A stretch of 64,000 nucleotides of DNA from WHSW01 sp963842795 (GCA_963842795.1 CAWJHV010000041.1:248001-312000), one strand, 5' to 3'. Counted from the stretch's first letter, positions 8,891 through 17,141 are shown. Numbers and translations: made by a program. The notes: generated by a model from the sequence alone, not told the origin.

Positions 8891-8922
8891 CCCAATCAAG
8901 AAAGGTGAAAAGGATTCATCTC

Positions 8923-10011
8923 ATGACTCGCTTCATCTCGAAGCCCCGCCACGGCGGGGCCGCGAACGCAGAGGATGCGGACGCGCGGCCCCGCGGCGGC
9001 GTCCGGCTCCTCGCCGCGGTGGCGCTCTCCGGAGCGCTCGCGCTCGGCGTTGCCGCCTGCGGCGGCTCGTCGGACTCCACCGCCAGCGAATCCGGCGGCG
9101 GCTCGGTCGACCTGATCGGCTACTCGACTCCCGAGGAGGCCTACACCGAGGAGCTCGAGCCCGGGTTCGATGCGACCCCCGACGGGGAGGGCGTCGAGTT
9201 CTCGAACTCGTTTGGCGCCTCGGGCGACCAGTCGCGGGCGGTCGAGGCCGGCCAGCCGGCGGACTTCGTCCACTTCGCCCTCGAGCCCGATGTGACGCGG
9301 CTCGTGGACGCGGGCATGGTCGCCGATGATTGGGCCAAGAACCAGTACAACGGCATCGTTCAGGACTCGGTCGTCGTCTTCGCCGTCCGGCCCGGGAACC
9401 CGGAGGGGATCGAGACCTGGGACGACCTGCTGGGCGACGACGTCGAGGTGCTGACGCCGAACCCGTTCACCTCCGGAGGCGCCCGCTGGAACCTGATGGC
9501 GGCCTACGGCAACCAGACGCTGACCGAGGGCAAGTCCGAGGAGGAGGGCCTGCAGTACATCTCCGATCTGCTCGCCAACGTCGAGGTCCAGGACGAGAGC
9601 GCTCGTGACGCGCTGGGGACGTTCCTCGGCGGCAAGGGCGACGTGCTGCTCGCCTACGAGAACGAGGCAATCGCCGCCCAGGACGCCGGCGAGGAGCTCG
9701 ACTACGTCGTCCCCGACAGCACGATCCTGATCGAGACCCCGGCCGCGGTCACGACCGAGGCCGACGATTCGGCGCAGGCGTTCCTCGATTACCTCTACAC
9801 CGACGAGGCCCAGCAGCTCTGGGCAGACCGCGGTTTCCGGCCGGTGGTCGAGTCGGTGCTCAAGCAGAACGCGGACAAGTTCCCGACTCCGCCCGACCTG
9901 TTCACGATCGCCGACCTCGGCGGCTGGGACCAGGTCACGACCGACTTCTTCGACACGGAGAGCGGTTCGATCGCGGAGATCGAGCAGAACCTGGGGGTCG
10001 CGACGGAGTGA
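8923..10011 (+). CDS. Sulfate/thiosulfate ABC transporter substrate-binding lipoprotein
   Basis: The 362-aa product has a basic N-terminus, a hydrophobic stretch and a lipobox (LGVAAC, then GGSSDS), so it should be a diacylglyceryl-anchored binding protein. The mature part is a periplasmic-binding-protein type II fold of the Sbp/CysP kind: DLIGYSTPEEAY, a SFGASGDQSRAV segment that should contact the oxyanion, and LTPNPFTSGGARWN. It captures sulfate or thiosulfate for CysTWA. ATG 8923 has an AAAAGG ribosome site at 9 bases; a GTG at 8905 is less likely. The stop overlaps the cysT start (GTGA). It is the first gene of a five-gene operon. Confidence 0.9.
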   Translation: MTRFISKPRHGGAANAEDADARPRGGVRLLAAVALSGALALGVAACGGSSDSTASESGGGSVDLIGYSTPEEAYTEELEPGFDATPDGEGVEFSNSFGASGDQSRAVEAGQPADFVHFALEPDVTRLVDAGMVADDWAKNQYNGIVQDSVVVFAVRPGNPEGIETWDDLLGDDVEVLTPNPFTSGGARWNLMAAYGNQTLTEGKSEEEGLQYISDLLANVEVQDESARDALGTFLGGKGDVLLAYENEAIAAQDAGEELDYVVPDSTILIETPAAVTTEADDSAQAFLDYLYTDEAQQLWADRGFRPVVESVLKQNADKFPTPPDLFTIADLGGWDQVTTDFFDTESGSIAEIEQNLGVATE

Positions 10012-10850
10012 GTCAAGGGGCCGTCGCAACTGCCAAGGCACCGTCGAGGCCGAGCCTTAAGCTCGGCCTCGGCGGCCCCGGGCTCACCCGTGGCCTCGTG
10101 GTCGCGTGGCTGAGCCTGATCGTCCTGATCCCGCTCGCGGCGGTGGTCTCGAAGTCGTTCGAGGACGGGCTCTCCTCGTTCTGGGACGACGTCACCGCGC
10201 CGCAGTCGATCGCGGCGCTGAAACTGACCCTGGGCGCGTCGGCGATCGTGGTCGCGATCAACGCGGTCTTCGGGACGATCATCGCCTGGGTCCTCGTCCG
10301 CGACGAGTTCCCCGGCAAGCGGATCGTCAACTCGCTGATCGACCTCCCGTTCGCGCTGCCGACGATCGTGGCCGGGATCACGCTGCTGGCGCTATACGGC
10401 GACAACGGCGTGCTCGGGCTTTCGGGGGTCGCGTTCACCCGGATCGGCGTCGTGATGGCGCTGCTGTTCGTCACCCTGCCGTTCGTGATCCGCTCGGTGC
10501 AGCCGGTGCTGCTCGAGCTCGACACGGACATGGAGGAGGCCGCGGCCTCGCTCGGCGCAGGCCCGCTGACCACGTTCCGGCGGGTCATCCTCCCGAACCT
10601 GCGCCCGGCGATCCTCTCCGGGATCGCGCTCGCCTTCGCCCGCTCGATCGGTGAGTTCGGGTCGCTGGTCCTGATCTCGGGCAACATCCCGTTCAAGACC
10701 GAGGTCTCCTCGGTGTTCATCTTCAGCCAGATCCAGAGTGATCGCGAGGTCACCGCGGCGTCCGTCTCGGTCGTCCTGCTCGGGATCGCGCTGTTGGTCC
10801 TGATCGCGATCGGGATCGTCTCCCGAAGGAGCCTCCGTCATGCCGGCTGA
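10008..10850 (+). CDS. cysT: Sulfate ABC transporter permease CysT
   Basis: The 280-aa membrane protein has about six transmembrane helices and the BPD-transport domain with the cytoplasmic EAA loop (EEAAASLGAGPLTTFRRVIL), which docks on the ATPase. Family features for CysT/CysU include SFEDGLSSFW near the first helix, LIDLPFALPTIVAGI and FARSIGEFGSLVLISGN. It forms the membrane channel with CysW. The start GTG overlaps the binding-protein stop and the 3' end overlaps cysW by 11 bp, so translation is coupled through the operon. Confidence 0.92.
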   Translation: MSQGAVATAKAPSRPSLKLGLGGPGLTRGLVVAWLSLIVLIPLAAVVSKSFEDGLSSFWDDVTAPQSIAALKLTLGASAIVVAINAVFGTIIAWVLVRDEFPGKRIVNSLIDLPFALPTIVAGITLLALYGDNGVLGLSGVAFTRIGVVMALLFVTLPFVIRSVQPVLLELDTDMEEAAASLGAGPLTTFRRVILPNLRPAILSGIALAFARSIGEFGSLVLISGNIPFKTEVSSVFIFSQIQSDREVTAASVSVVLLGIALLVLIAIGIVSRRSLRHAG

Positions 10851-11757
10851 CGCCGCAACGGTCGATCCGGGCCCGGCGCGCGGGGCGCGGGGCAAGAGCA
10901 GGCTCGCCAAATACGGGCTGCGCGGGGTCGCGCTCGGCTACCTGTTCGCGCTGTTGCTGATCCCGGTGGTCCTGATCTTCTTCAAGGCGTTCGAGGACGG
11001 CATCGGGCACGCCTGGGAGGCGGTGACGACCCCCGATGCGCTGCACGCCTTCTACCTGACCGTCCTGATCGCGGGGATCGCGGTGCCGCTGAACACGATC
11101 TTCGGGATCGCCTGCGCCCTGGTGCTCGTCCGGCACAAGTTCCGCGGCAAGGCGATCCTCAACGGGCTCATCGACCTCCCGTTCGCGGTCTCGCCGGTCG
11201 TCATCGGGCTCTCTTTGGTGCTCGTCTACGGCAGCGTCGACGGCTGGTTCGGCCCGTGGCTCGCCGAGCAGGGGATCCGGGTGATCTTCTCGGTGCCGGG
11301 AATGGTGCTGGCGACGATCTTCGTCTCGTTGCCGTTCGTCGTCCGCGAGGTGGCCCCGGTCTTGCAGGAGATCGGCGACGACCAGGAGCAGGCGGCCGCG
11401 ACGCTCGGCGCCCGGGGCTGGCAGACCTTCTGGCGGATCACCCTGCCCGCGATCCGCTGGGGCGTCACCTATGGCGTCGTGCTCGCGACCGCGCGGGCGA
11501 TCGGCGAGTTCGGCGCCGTGGCCGTCGTCTCGGGCAAGATCGAGGGCAAGACCGAGACCGCGACCCTGCTGGTCGAGAACCAGTACGAGCACTTCGACGT
11601 CTCCGGCGCCTACGCCGCCGCCCTCGTCCTCGCGGTGATGGCGCTCCTCGTCCTGCTCGGGATGAACTTGATCCAGCGACGCGACGGACCTGCGAAACCC
11701 CCCAGCCAGATCGCCGTCGGCGATGCGGCTGCCTTGACAACCGGAAAGGAACTCTGA
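10840..11757 (+). CDS. cysW: Sulfate ABC transporter permease CysW
   Basis: This 305-aa paralogue of CysT has about six transmembrane helices, KAFEDGIGHAWEAVTTPDAL after the first helix, LIDLPFAVSPVVIGLSL, the EAA loop (QEQAAATLGARGWQTFWRI) and ARAIGEFGAVAVVSG. It should be the second half of the heterodimeric sulfate channel. The first 25 residues are a hydrophilic cytoplasmic tail. The start lies inside the end of cysT, and the stop shares its A with the start of cysA (TGATG). Confidence 0.92.
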   Translation: MPADAATVDPGPARGARGKSRLAKYGLRGVALGYLFALLLIPVVLIFFKAFEDGIGHAWEAVTTPDALHAFYLTVLIAGIAVPLNTIFGIACALVLVRHKFRGKAILNGLIDLPFAVSPVVIGLSLVLVYGSVDGWFGPWLAEQGIRVIFSVPGMVLATIFVSLPFVVREVAPVLQEIGDDQEQAAATLGARGWQTFWRITLPAIRWGVTYGVVLATARAIGEFGAVAVVSGKIEGKTETATLLVENQYEHFDVSGAYAAALVLAVMALLVLLGMNLIQRRDGPAKPPSQIAVGDAAALTTGKEL

Positions 11758-12749
11758 TGGGAATCACGGTTGAGAATGCGACCAAGAAGTTCGGTGATTT
11801 CGTCGCCCTCGACGAGGTCTCGATCGAGGTTCCGGACGGCTCGCTGACCGCGCTGCTCGGGCCGAGCGGAAGCGGCAAGTCGACCCTGCTGCGGGTGATC
11901 GCAGGGCTCGAGGAGCCCGACTCGGGCAGAGTGGTGATCTCGGGCCAGGACATGACCCACGTCTCGGTCCAGGACCGCAACGTCGGCTTCTGCTTCCAGC
12001 ACTACGCCGCCTTCAAGCACATGACGGTCGGCAACAACGTCGCCTTCGGGCTCAGCATCCGCAAGCGGCCGAAGGACGAGATCCGGCAGCGTGTCCACGA
12101 GCTGCTGGCGCTGGTCCAGCTCGAGGGCCTGATCGACCGGTACCCGTCGCAGCTCTCCGGAGGCCAGCGCCAGCGGATGGCGCTGGCGCGGGCGCTCGCG
12201 GTGGAGCCGAAGGTGCTGCTCCTCGACGAGCCGTTCGGGGCGCTCGACGCGCGCGTGCGCACGGAGCTTCGCCGGTGGCTGCGCCGGCTGCACGAGGAGG
12301 TCCACGTGACCACGATCTTCGTCACCCACGATCAGGAGGAGGCGATGGACGTCGCCGAGCAGATCGTGGTCATGAACGAGGGCGCGGTCGAGCAGGCTGC
12401 CACCCCGACCGACCTCTACGACCATCCCCAGACCGAGTTCGTGATGAGCTTCGTCGGCACCACGAATCGGATCGGCGAGCGGCTCGTGCGCCCGCACGAC
12501 GTCCAGATCGCCCACGTGCCGGGGTCCGACTCCGAGGAGGCGATGATCGACCGGATCGTGCACCTCGGCTTCGAGGTGCGGATCGAGATGACGCTCGCCG
12601 ACGAGAGCCCGCTGATCGCTCAGCTCACCCGTGCGCAGGTCGAGGAGCTCGAGCTCCAGGACGGGCAGATCGTCTACGTCACGGCTCACCGGGCGCGCGT
12701 GTTCACCAACGGCGCCTCGCCGCGTACGGAGGAGCTGGCGCTCGCGTGA
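11757..12749 (+). CDS. cysA: Sulfate ABC transporter ATP-binding protein CysA
   Basis: The product is 330 aa. The nucleotide-binding domain has Walker A (GPSGSGKS, residues 35-42), a Q-loop (FCFQHYAAFKHM), the signature LSGGQRQRMALARAL, Walker B (VLLLDEPFGALD) and the switch His (FVTHDQEEA). The C-terminal part (about 240-330) is a TOBE-like domain of the CysA type. It energises sulfate import with CysT/CysW. Coupled to cysW by TGATG overlap and followed without a gap by a small membrane-protein gene. Confidence 0.93.
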   Translation: MGITVENATKKFGDFVALDEVSIEVPDGSLTALLGPSGSGKSTLLRVIAGLEEPDSGRVVISGQDMTHVSVQDRNVGFCFQHYAAFKHMTVGNNVAFGLSIRKRPKDEIRQRVHELLALVQLEGLIDRYPSQLSGGQRQRMALARALAVEPKVLLLDEPFGALDARVRTELRRWLRRLHEEVHVTTIFVTHDQEEAMDVAEQIVVMNEGAVEQAATPTDLYDHPQTEFVMSFVGTTNRIGERLVRPHDVQIAHVPGSDSEEAMIDRIVHLGFEVRIEMTLADESPLIAQLTRAQVEELELQDGQIVYVTAHRARVFTNGASPRTEELALA

Positions 12750-12877
12750 GCCTCGTCGCCGTCGTCGCCTGGGTGATGCTCGCGCTGCTCATCGGGCTGC
12801 TCGGGATGATCGTCGTCGCGACGATCCGCCAGCTCGGCGGCGAGCTCGGGCGGGCGTCCGAGAAGCGCGAGCTCTGA
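12746..12877 (+). CDS. 43-aa single-pass membrane peptide at the end of the sulfate operon
   Basis: The GTG at 12746 overlaps the cysA stop (GTGA). The product is a hydrophobic helix of about 25 residues (VAWVMLALLIGLLGMIVVATI) followed by a short charged tail (RASEKREL). I do not recognise a family. The tight coupling and membrane character suggest an accessory subunit or stabiliser of the CysTWA complex, comparable in concept to small subunits found with other transporters. The gene was too short for routine gene callers, and codon use looks ordinary for the window. Existence as a protein is likely but unproven. Confidence 0.6.
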   Translation: MSLVAVVAWVMLALLIGLLGMIVVATIRQLGGELGRASEKREL

Positions 12878-12887
12878 GCCTGGGGCG

Positions 12888-13385
12888 CTAGGAGGGATCG
12901 GCGCGGGGCGCGAACCCGGGGTCGCGACCGTGCGCGGCCTCGGGGTGCTCGCCGAGCCCGAGCACCGGCTCGGGGAGCTGGTTGGCGACGACCGCCGCCA
13001 GGGTGACGGTCTCGAGCACCTGGCGGATGTTCGCGCGCAGCGCGAGCCAGACCTGCTCGAGCGGCTTCGACGCCCCGCGGTACTCGACCTCCTCGGCGCC
13101 CTCGCCGCGAACCGTGGCCAGCGGCCCCTCGACCGCCCGGATGATGTCCGCGAGCGTGATCTCGTCCGGCTCGCGCGCGAGCCAGTATCCGCCGTCGGCG
13201 CCCCGGCGGCTGTGGACGAGCCCGTGGACGCGCAACTCGCCGAGGATGTTCTCGAGAAAGCGCCCCGGGATCGCCTGCGCGACCGAGATCACCTCGCCCT
13301 TCGCGGGCTGCTCCTCGGAGCCGCCACTCGCAGCAAGCTCCACCATCGCGCGGACCGCATAGTCCGCCTTCGCCGAGACACGCAT
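12888..13385 (-). CDS. Rrf2-family transcriptional regulator (second copy, no Fe-S cysteines)
   Basis: The 165-aa paralogue of the regulator at 8285-8740 shares the MRVSAKADYAVRAMVELA start, the FLENILGELRVHGLVHSRRG recognition region and RAVEGPLATVR. It too lacks cysteine. The C-terminal tail is about 15 residues longer and rich in Pro/Gly. It converges on the sulfate operon, 10 bp after the small membrane-peptide gene, so the operon is bracketed by the two regulators. The ATG at 13385 is 7 bases after a TAGAGT -10, so it is probably leaderless. Ligand and targets are unknown; a sulfur-related role is an inference from position. Confidence 0.83.
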   Translation of the reverse strand: MRVSAKADYAVRAMVELAASGGSEEQPAKGEVISVAQAIPGRFLENILGELRVHGLVHSRRGADGGYWLAREPDEITLADIIRAVEGPLATVRGEGAEEVEYRGASKPLEQVWLALRANIRQVLETVTLAAVVANQLPEPVLGLGEHPEAAHGRDPGFAPRADPS

Positions 13386-13392
13386 CGGGGGG

Positions 13393-13398
13393 ACTCTA
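13393..13398 (-). promoter_or_regulatory. Leaderless -10 (TAGAGT) for the second Rrf2 gene
   Basis: TAGAGT on the minus strand ends exactly 7 bases before the ATG at 13385. No ribosome site lies in between, only a C-rich run. The spacing matches other leaderless-type promoters in this window. Confidence 0.5.
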
Positions 13399-13436
13399 TG
13401 CGGTGGACGGCGACCCGAATCCGTCCGGTGGGTAGA

Positions 13437-13450
13437 CGAACATATGTTCC
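13437..13450 (+). promoter_or_regulatory. LexA-type SOS box (CGAACATATGTTCC)
   Basis: The 14-mer matches the Gram-positive/actinobacterial LexA consensus CGAAC-N4-GTTYC at every fixed position, and the inner 12 bases GAACATATGTTC are a perfect palindrome. It ends one base before the GTG start of the HNH gene and overlaps its likely -10 region. It is also 52 bp upstream of the divergent Rrf2 gene. Confidence 0.65.
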
Positions 13451-13451
13451 C

Positions 13452-14354
13452 GTGCGAGCCAAGCGAAGAGAGCGAAGCGCAGCGCGCCGATTGCGCGAGC
13501 AGGGGTGGCCGTTGAGGCCAATCGCGCTCCAACTGGGAGTCTCAATCACATCGGTCAGCGTCTGGGTCCGGGACATTCCCCGTCCTCCTTCTCAACCGGC
13601 CACGGGCCCGGGCCCGCGCAAGGCGGTCGGCGCTGGCGCGGTCGCATCCGGCGAGGTAAAGCGCTGTGGGCGCTGCGAGCGCACGTTGCCGATCACGGAC
13701 TTCAGCCGCCACTCGACCGCCGGCCGGCAGCATTGGTGTCGAGGCTGCTTTGCGAAGTACTTTGCGGACCGGGGTAGCCGTCACAGGACACAATCCGCCG
13801 ATGCACGCGCGCGGCGCCGCCTGGCGGCCCGTGGCTTCGTGGACGAGTACCTCGCCTGCCACCCGTGCGTCGGCTGCGCGGAGTCCGATCCGCTGGTGCT
13901 CGAGTTCGACCACCTCCAGAACAAGCGGGCGAACGTCAGCCAGCTCACGGCCGCCGGGTGGTCGATCAGGCGGCTTCAGCGCGAGATCGACCTGTGCGAG
14001 GTCGTGTGCGTGAACTGTCACCGCCGGCGAACGGCCCATCGTGGTGTCTCCTGGCGCAACGACCCCAGCATCCTCGACTCGACCCCACAGCTACTGCCGA
14101 ATGAACGCCGGAACATGCTGCGGCTGCGACAGGTCCTGCAGGAAGGCAGGTGCGTCGATTGCGGGATCGACGATCTGCTCATCCTCGAGTTCGATCACGT
14201 CGGAGCGAAGCGCGGAAACGTCGTCGAGTTGGCCCGTCGCGGGTGCTCGTTGACGGTGCTCGAGGCGGAGCTCGCGCGATGCGAGATCCGCTGTGCGAAC
14301 TGCCACCGTCGGCGAACGCAGCTCCTCCTTCGCGGTGCGTTCGAGGCTGCGTAA
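13452..14354 (+). CDS. HTH-zinc ribbon protein with two tandem HNH-like nuclease domains
   Basis: The product is 300 aa from GTG 13452. Domains in order: a helix-turn-helix of resolvase/transposase type (about 8-38, REQGWPLRPIALQLGVSIT), a Cys4 zinc element (CGRCERTLPITDF...CRGC, about 75-105), then two copies of one HNH-like unit. Each copy has a CxxC pair, LEFDH (the HNH catalytic His region) and CxNCHRRRT, at about 137-195 and 234-290. The duplicated nuclease unit plus HTH suggests a DNA-binding endonuclease or repair factor. An ATG at 13398 is in frame but would put the LexA-type box inside the gene. Function is unknown. Confidence 0.7.
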   Translation: MRAKRRERSAARRLREQGWPLRPIALQLGVSITSVSVWVRDIPRPPSQPATGPGPRKAVGAGAVASGEVKRCGRCERTLPITDFSRHSTAGRQHWCRGCFAKYFADRGSRHRTQSADARARRRLAARGFVDEYLACHPCVGCAESDPLVLEFDHLQNKRANVSQLTAAGWSIRRLQREIDLCEVVCVNCHRRRTAHRGVSWRNDPSILDSTPQLLPNERRNMLRLRQVLQEGRCVDCGIDDLLILEFDHVGAKRGNVVELARRGCSLTVLEAELARCEIRCANCHRRRTQLLLRGAFEAA

Positions 14355-14363
14355 GCTGAGCGC

Positions 14364-14437
14364 GCCCCCGTAGCTCAGCGGTCAGAGCGCCGGTCTTTTA
14401 AACCGGGCGTCGCTAGGTTCGACTCCTGCCGGGGGCA
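14364..14437 (+). tRNA. tRNA-Lys (anticodon TTT)
   Basis: The sequence folds as a cloverleaf: acceptor GCCCCCG pairs with CGGGGGC, D-arm GCTC...GAGC, anticodon stem CCGGT/ACCGG with loop CTTTTAA giving anticodon TTT, and a T-loop TTCGACT. The T-stem has one C-C mismatch at its outer pair. The 3' CCA is not encoded; the discriminator base is A at 14437. Confidence 0.95.
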
Positions 14438-14460
14438 CTCGAGCCGCTCGGCGTGCACCG

Positions 14461-15489
14461 TTATCCCCCGAACCCCCCGGCCTCGAGCGCCTGGCGGCTG
14501 AGCTCGGTCGCGTCGAAGGCGTCGTCGTCGGAGGGGACGTCGATCGCCGGCGTGGCGCCGAAGTCGAACATCTCGATGCTCATCCCGAGGTTGGCCACTC
14601 CCTGCCCGGGAAGCGCCAGCGGGAACTGCATGTCGAAGCGGCGAACCAGGTGGTCGCGGTCGATCCAGACCTCGACCGTCGAGCTCGCGGCGTTCTGCGC
14701 GATCAGGTCCGCCCCGGCTTCGTCGCCCATCTCGCGCAGCTGCTCGGCCTGAACGGCGGGGTCGATCGTCCCCGTGTAGTGCTTGGTGCGAACGCCGCGG
14801 ATGCGGTCGGTCCCGACCATCCTCACATCGGGCGCGGTCGCGCGCAGGCTCTCCAGCATCTGGCGCGCGTCGAAGCTCGTGCTCTGCTCCAGCGCTGCCG
14901 AATCGCCGTCGAACTCCGAGAGGTCGAGCTTCATCCACGCCGCGCCGTCGGGCAGCGAGCCGCTGAACAGCGGGCTGCTCATGTAGAAGACGGAGCCGTC
15001 CTGGATCCCGGTCATCGAGGTCGAGATCGGGGCCGGGCCGGCGACCTGCATCTGCATCTCGATCTGGGATCGATCGTCCGCGCTGCTGAAGGCGCCGTCG
15101 AACTCCATCTGCACGGAGCTGCCGGCGAACGAGCCCGAGCCGGTGCCGCTGAAGCGGGCGCCGGGCACGGTCGCGGTGCGCTCGGCCGCCTGGGCGATCG
15201 GCGACAGCGGGCCGCCCCCGTCCGAGCCTCCCGGGAGGCCGACGAAGAGCACGACCGCCGCGACAATCAAGACGAGACTCCCGAGAAGCAGGAACGGCGC
15301 CCGCGCCCGAGGTTCCGGCCGTCCGGGCGACGCTTTCGTGCCCGAAGCCCGGACGGGCACGGTAACCCCGCCACCGTCGCCGCCGGTCCAATCGGTCGCG
15401 CCCGGCGGTGGCGACGAGTTCGGGCTCGATCCTTCCACGCTCATCTGATCGACAGCCGGTGCCGATCCCATTACCGCAACCTGCGGCAC
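14461..15489 (-). CDS. Membrane-anchored protein with LolA/LprG-like exported domain
   Basis: The 342-aa frame begins with about 65 disordered Pro/Gly/Ser residues, then one transmembrane helix (LLLGSLVLIVAAVVLFVGLP) and a roughly 250-residue extracytoplasmic domain rich in beta-strands (MQMEFDG-type strands, YMSSPLFSGSLPDGAAWMKLDLSE). Organisation and strand pattern are like LolA/LppX/LprG proteins that carry lipids, but there is no lipobox Cys, so anchoring is by the helix. The assignment is by pattern only. Start options are GTG 15489, ATG 15471 and ATG 15444; the domain is the same for all. It converges on the tRNA-Lys gene and diverges from the MFS transporter. Confidence 0.6.
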   Translation of the reverse strand: MPQVAVMGSAPAVDQMSVEGSSPNSSPPPGATDWTGGDGGGVTVPVRASGTKASPGRPEPRARAPFLLLGSLVLIVAAVVLFVGLPGGSDGGGPLSPIAQAAERTATVPGARFSGTGSGSFAGSSVQMEFDGAFSSADDRSQIEMQMQVAGPAPISTSMTGIQDGSVFYMSSPLFSGSLPDGAAWMKLDLSEFDGDSAALEQSTSFDARQMLESLRATAPDVRMVGTDRIRGVRTKHYTGTIDPAVQAEQLREMGDEAGADLIAQNAASSTVEVWIDRDHLVRRFDMQFPLALPGQGVANLGMSIEMFDFGATPAIDVPSDDDAFDATELSRQALEAGGFGG

Positions 15490-15521
15490 GCCTGAAATAG
15501 GCTCGCCGCCGCGGGCACCGA

Positions 15522-17141
15522 ATGACGATCAGCAAGCAATCAATGCGGCTGACGCTGGTGGCGATGACGCTCGCCAACAGCATGATCCTGGTCGATCAGA
15601 CAGCAGTTCCGCTGGCGACCCCGGACGTGGTCGAGGGCCTCGGCGCCGACCTCGACCTCGGCCAGTGGCTGCTGACCGCGAACATCCTCCCGCTCGCCGC
15701 GTTGATGGTCCTCGGCGGCCGCCTCGGCGACCTGCTCGGGATGCGGCGGGTCTTTCTCACCGGCGCGGTGATCTTCCTGATCTCCACCGCGCTCGCGGGC
15801 GCCGCCCAGGACATCGTCTGGATGATCGCCGTGCGCGCCACCCAGGGCGTCGGCGCGGCGCTGATGATGCCCACGGCGATGGCCCTGGTGAGCGCCGTGT
15901 TCCCCGCCGAGCGCCGCGGCAGCGCGCTCGGCATCCTCGCCGGTGCCTCGGCGTTCTTCGCCGCGTGCGGGCCGGTGCTCGGCGGCCTGCTGACCTCGAT
16001 CGACTGGCGGCTCGTGTTCTGGATCAACGTCCCGCTGGCCGCGCTGACGATCCTGATCACCCTGCGCCACACGCCCAACCTCTCCCCGGCCGGCGACCGG
16101 CGCCCGATCGACTACCCCGGCGTGATCACCTTCGGGCTCGGGATCGCGGCGCTCGTCTTCGGCTTCAGCCAGGGCCAGCCGCAGGGCTGGGTGAGCTCGC
16201 AGACGCTGATCCCGCTCGGAGCCGGCGTCCTCCTGCTGGCCGCCTTCGTGGTCGTCGAGCATTACGCGAAGGAGCCGCTGATCAAGTTCAGCCTCCTGCG
16301 CCACCTCAACTTCCTCGCCTCGATCATCAGCCAGGTGCTCGCCGGGATGGTCGAGCTCGGGCTCGGCTTCCTGCTCCCCTTCTTTCTCCTGCTCGTCGTC
16401 GGCGTCTCCCCGGCGGTGGCCGGGATCGCCCTGATCCCGGGCACCCTGCCGATCATCCTCGCCGGCCCGCTGTCCGGAAGGCTCTTCGACCGGGTCGGCG
16501 GCCGGATCCCGCTCGTCGCCGGCTTCCTGATCCTCGCCGCGTCCGGGGCCGCCCTCGCGCTCGGGGCCGGCGAGGCGAGCGCGGTCGCCCTGATCCCGGG
16601 CCTGCTGCTGCAGGGGCTCGGCCTCGGGATCGTGCTCACCGTCAACGACCCGACCGGGCTCACCGCGGTTCCCGACGACGATGCCGGCGAGGCGGCGGGG
16701 ATGATCAACACGGCCGAGCAGATGGGCGGCGCGCTCGGGATCGCCATCCTCACCGCGCTCGAGCTCGGCTACTACTTCGGCAGGCTCAACGACACCTTCG
16801 ACAAGACCGGCTTCCACCCGACGGAGGCGCAGTACGACAAGGTCCGCGACTTCATCGTCGAGGCCGAGCAGCGGGGCCTCAACCACGTGCCCGAGGACTC
16901 GCGGATCGTCCGCGTGGCCCACGACTACCTGATCCAGGCCCACATCGACGCCTTCCAGGTCACGTTCGTCGCCAGCGCCGGGATCGCGCTGCTCGGCGCG
17001 ATCGCCTGCTTCCTGCTCGTGCGGCGCACGACCCGGGTCGCCGAGGGGCCGATCTTCGGCCGCCGCTCGCGCTGGGTCTACGCCACCACGGGGCGCACGC
17101 CGGCGATCACGAGGCATCCGCCTCCGCCGGATAGGCCCTGA
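15522..17141 (+). CDS. MFS transporter, DHA2 (EmrB/QacA) family
   Basis: The 539-aa protein has about 14 transmembrane helices, as in the DHA2 drug:H+ antiporters. Motif A follows helix 2 (GGRLGDLLGMRRVF), the helix-4 region is RATQGVGAALMMPTAMAL, and antiporter motif C is in helix 5 (AGASAFFAACGPVLGG). Asp near the first helix (LVDQTAVPLATPDV) is the D1 motif. It should export hydrophobic compounds by proton exchange; substrates cannot be deduced. Its 3' end overlaps the convergent phzF-like gene by 35 bp. Confidence 0.9.
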   Translation: MTISKQSMRLTLVAMTLANSMILVDQTAVPLATPDVVEGLGADLDLGQWLLTANILPLAALMVLGGRLGDLLGMRRVFLTGAVIFLISTALAGAAQDIVWMIAVRATQGVGAALMMPTAMALVSAVFPAERRGSALGILAGASAFFAACGPVLGGLLTSIDWRLVFWINVPLAALTILITLRHTPNLSPAGDRRPIDYPGVITFGLGIAALVFGFSQGQPQGWVSSQTLIPLGAGVLLLAAFVVVEHYAKEPLIKFSLLRHLNFLASIISQVLAGMVELGLGFLLPFFLLLVVGVSPAVAGIALIPGTLPIILAGPLSGRLFDRVGGRIPLVAGFLILAASGAALALGAGEASAVALIPGLLLQGLGLGIVLTVNDPTGLTAVPDDDAGEAAGMINTAEQMGGALGIAILTALELGYYFGRLNDTFDKTGFHPTEAQYDKVRDFIVEAEQRGLNHVPEDSRIVRVAHDYLIQAHIDAFQVTFVASAGIALLGAIACFLLVRRTTRVAEGPIFGRRSRWVYATTGRTPAITRHPPPPDRP

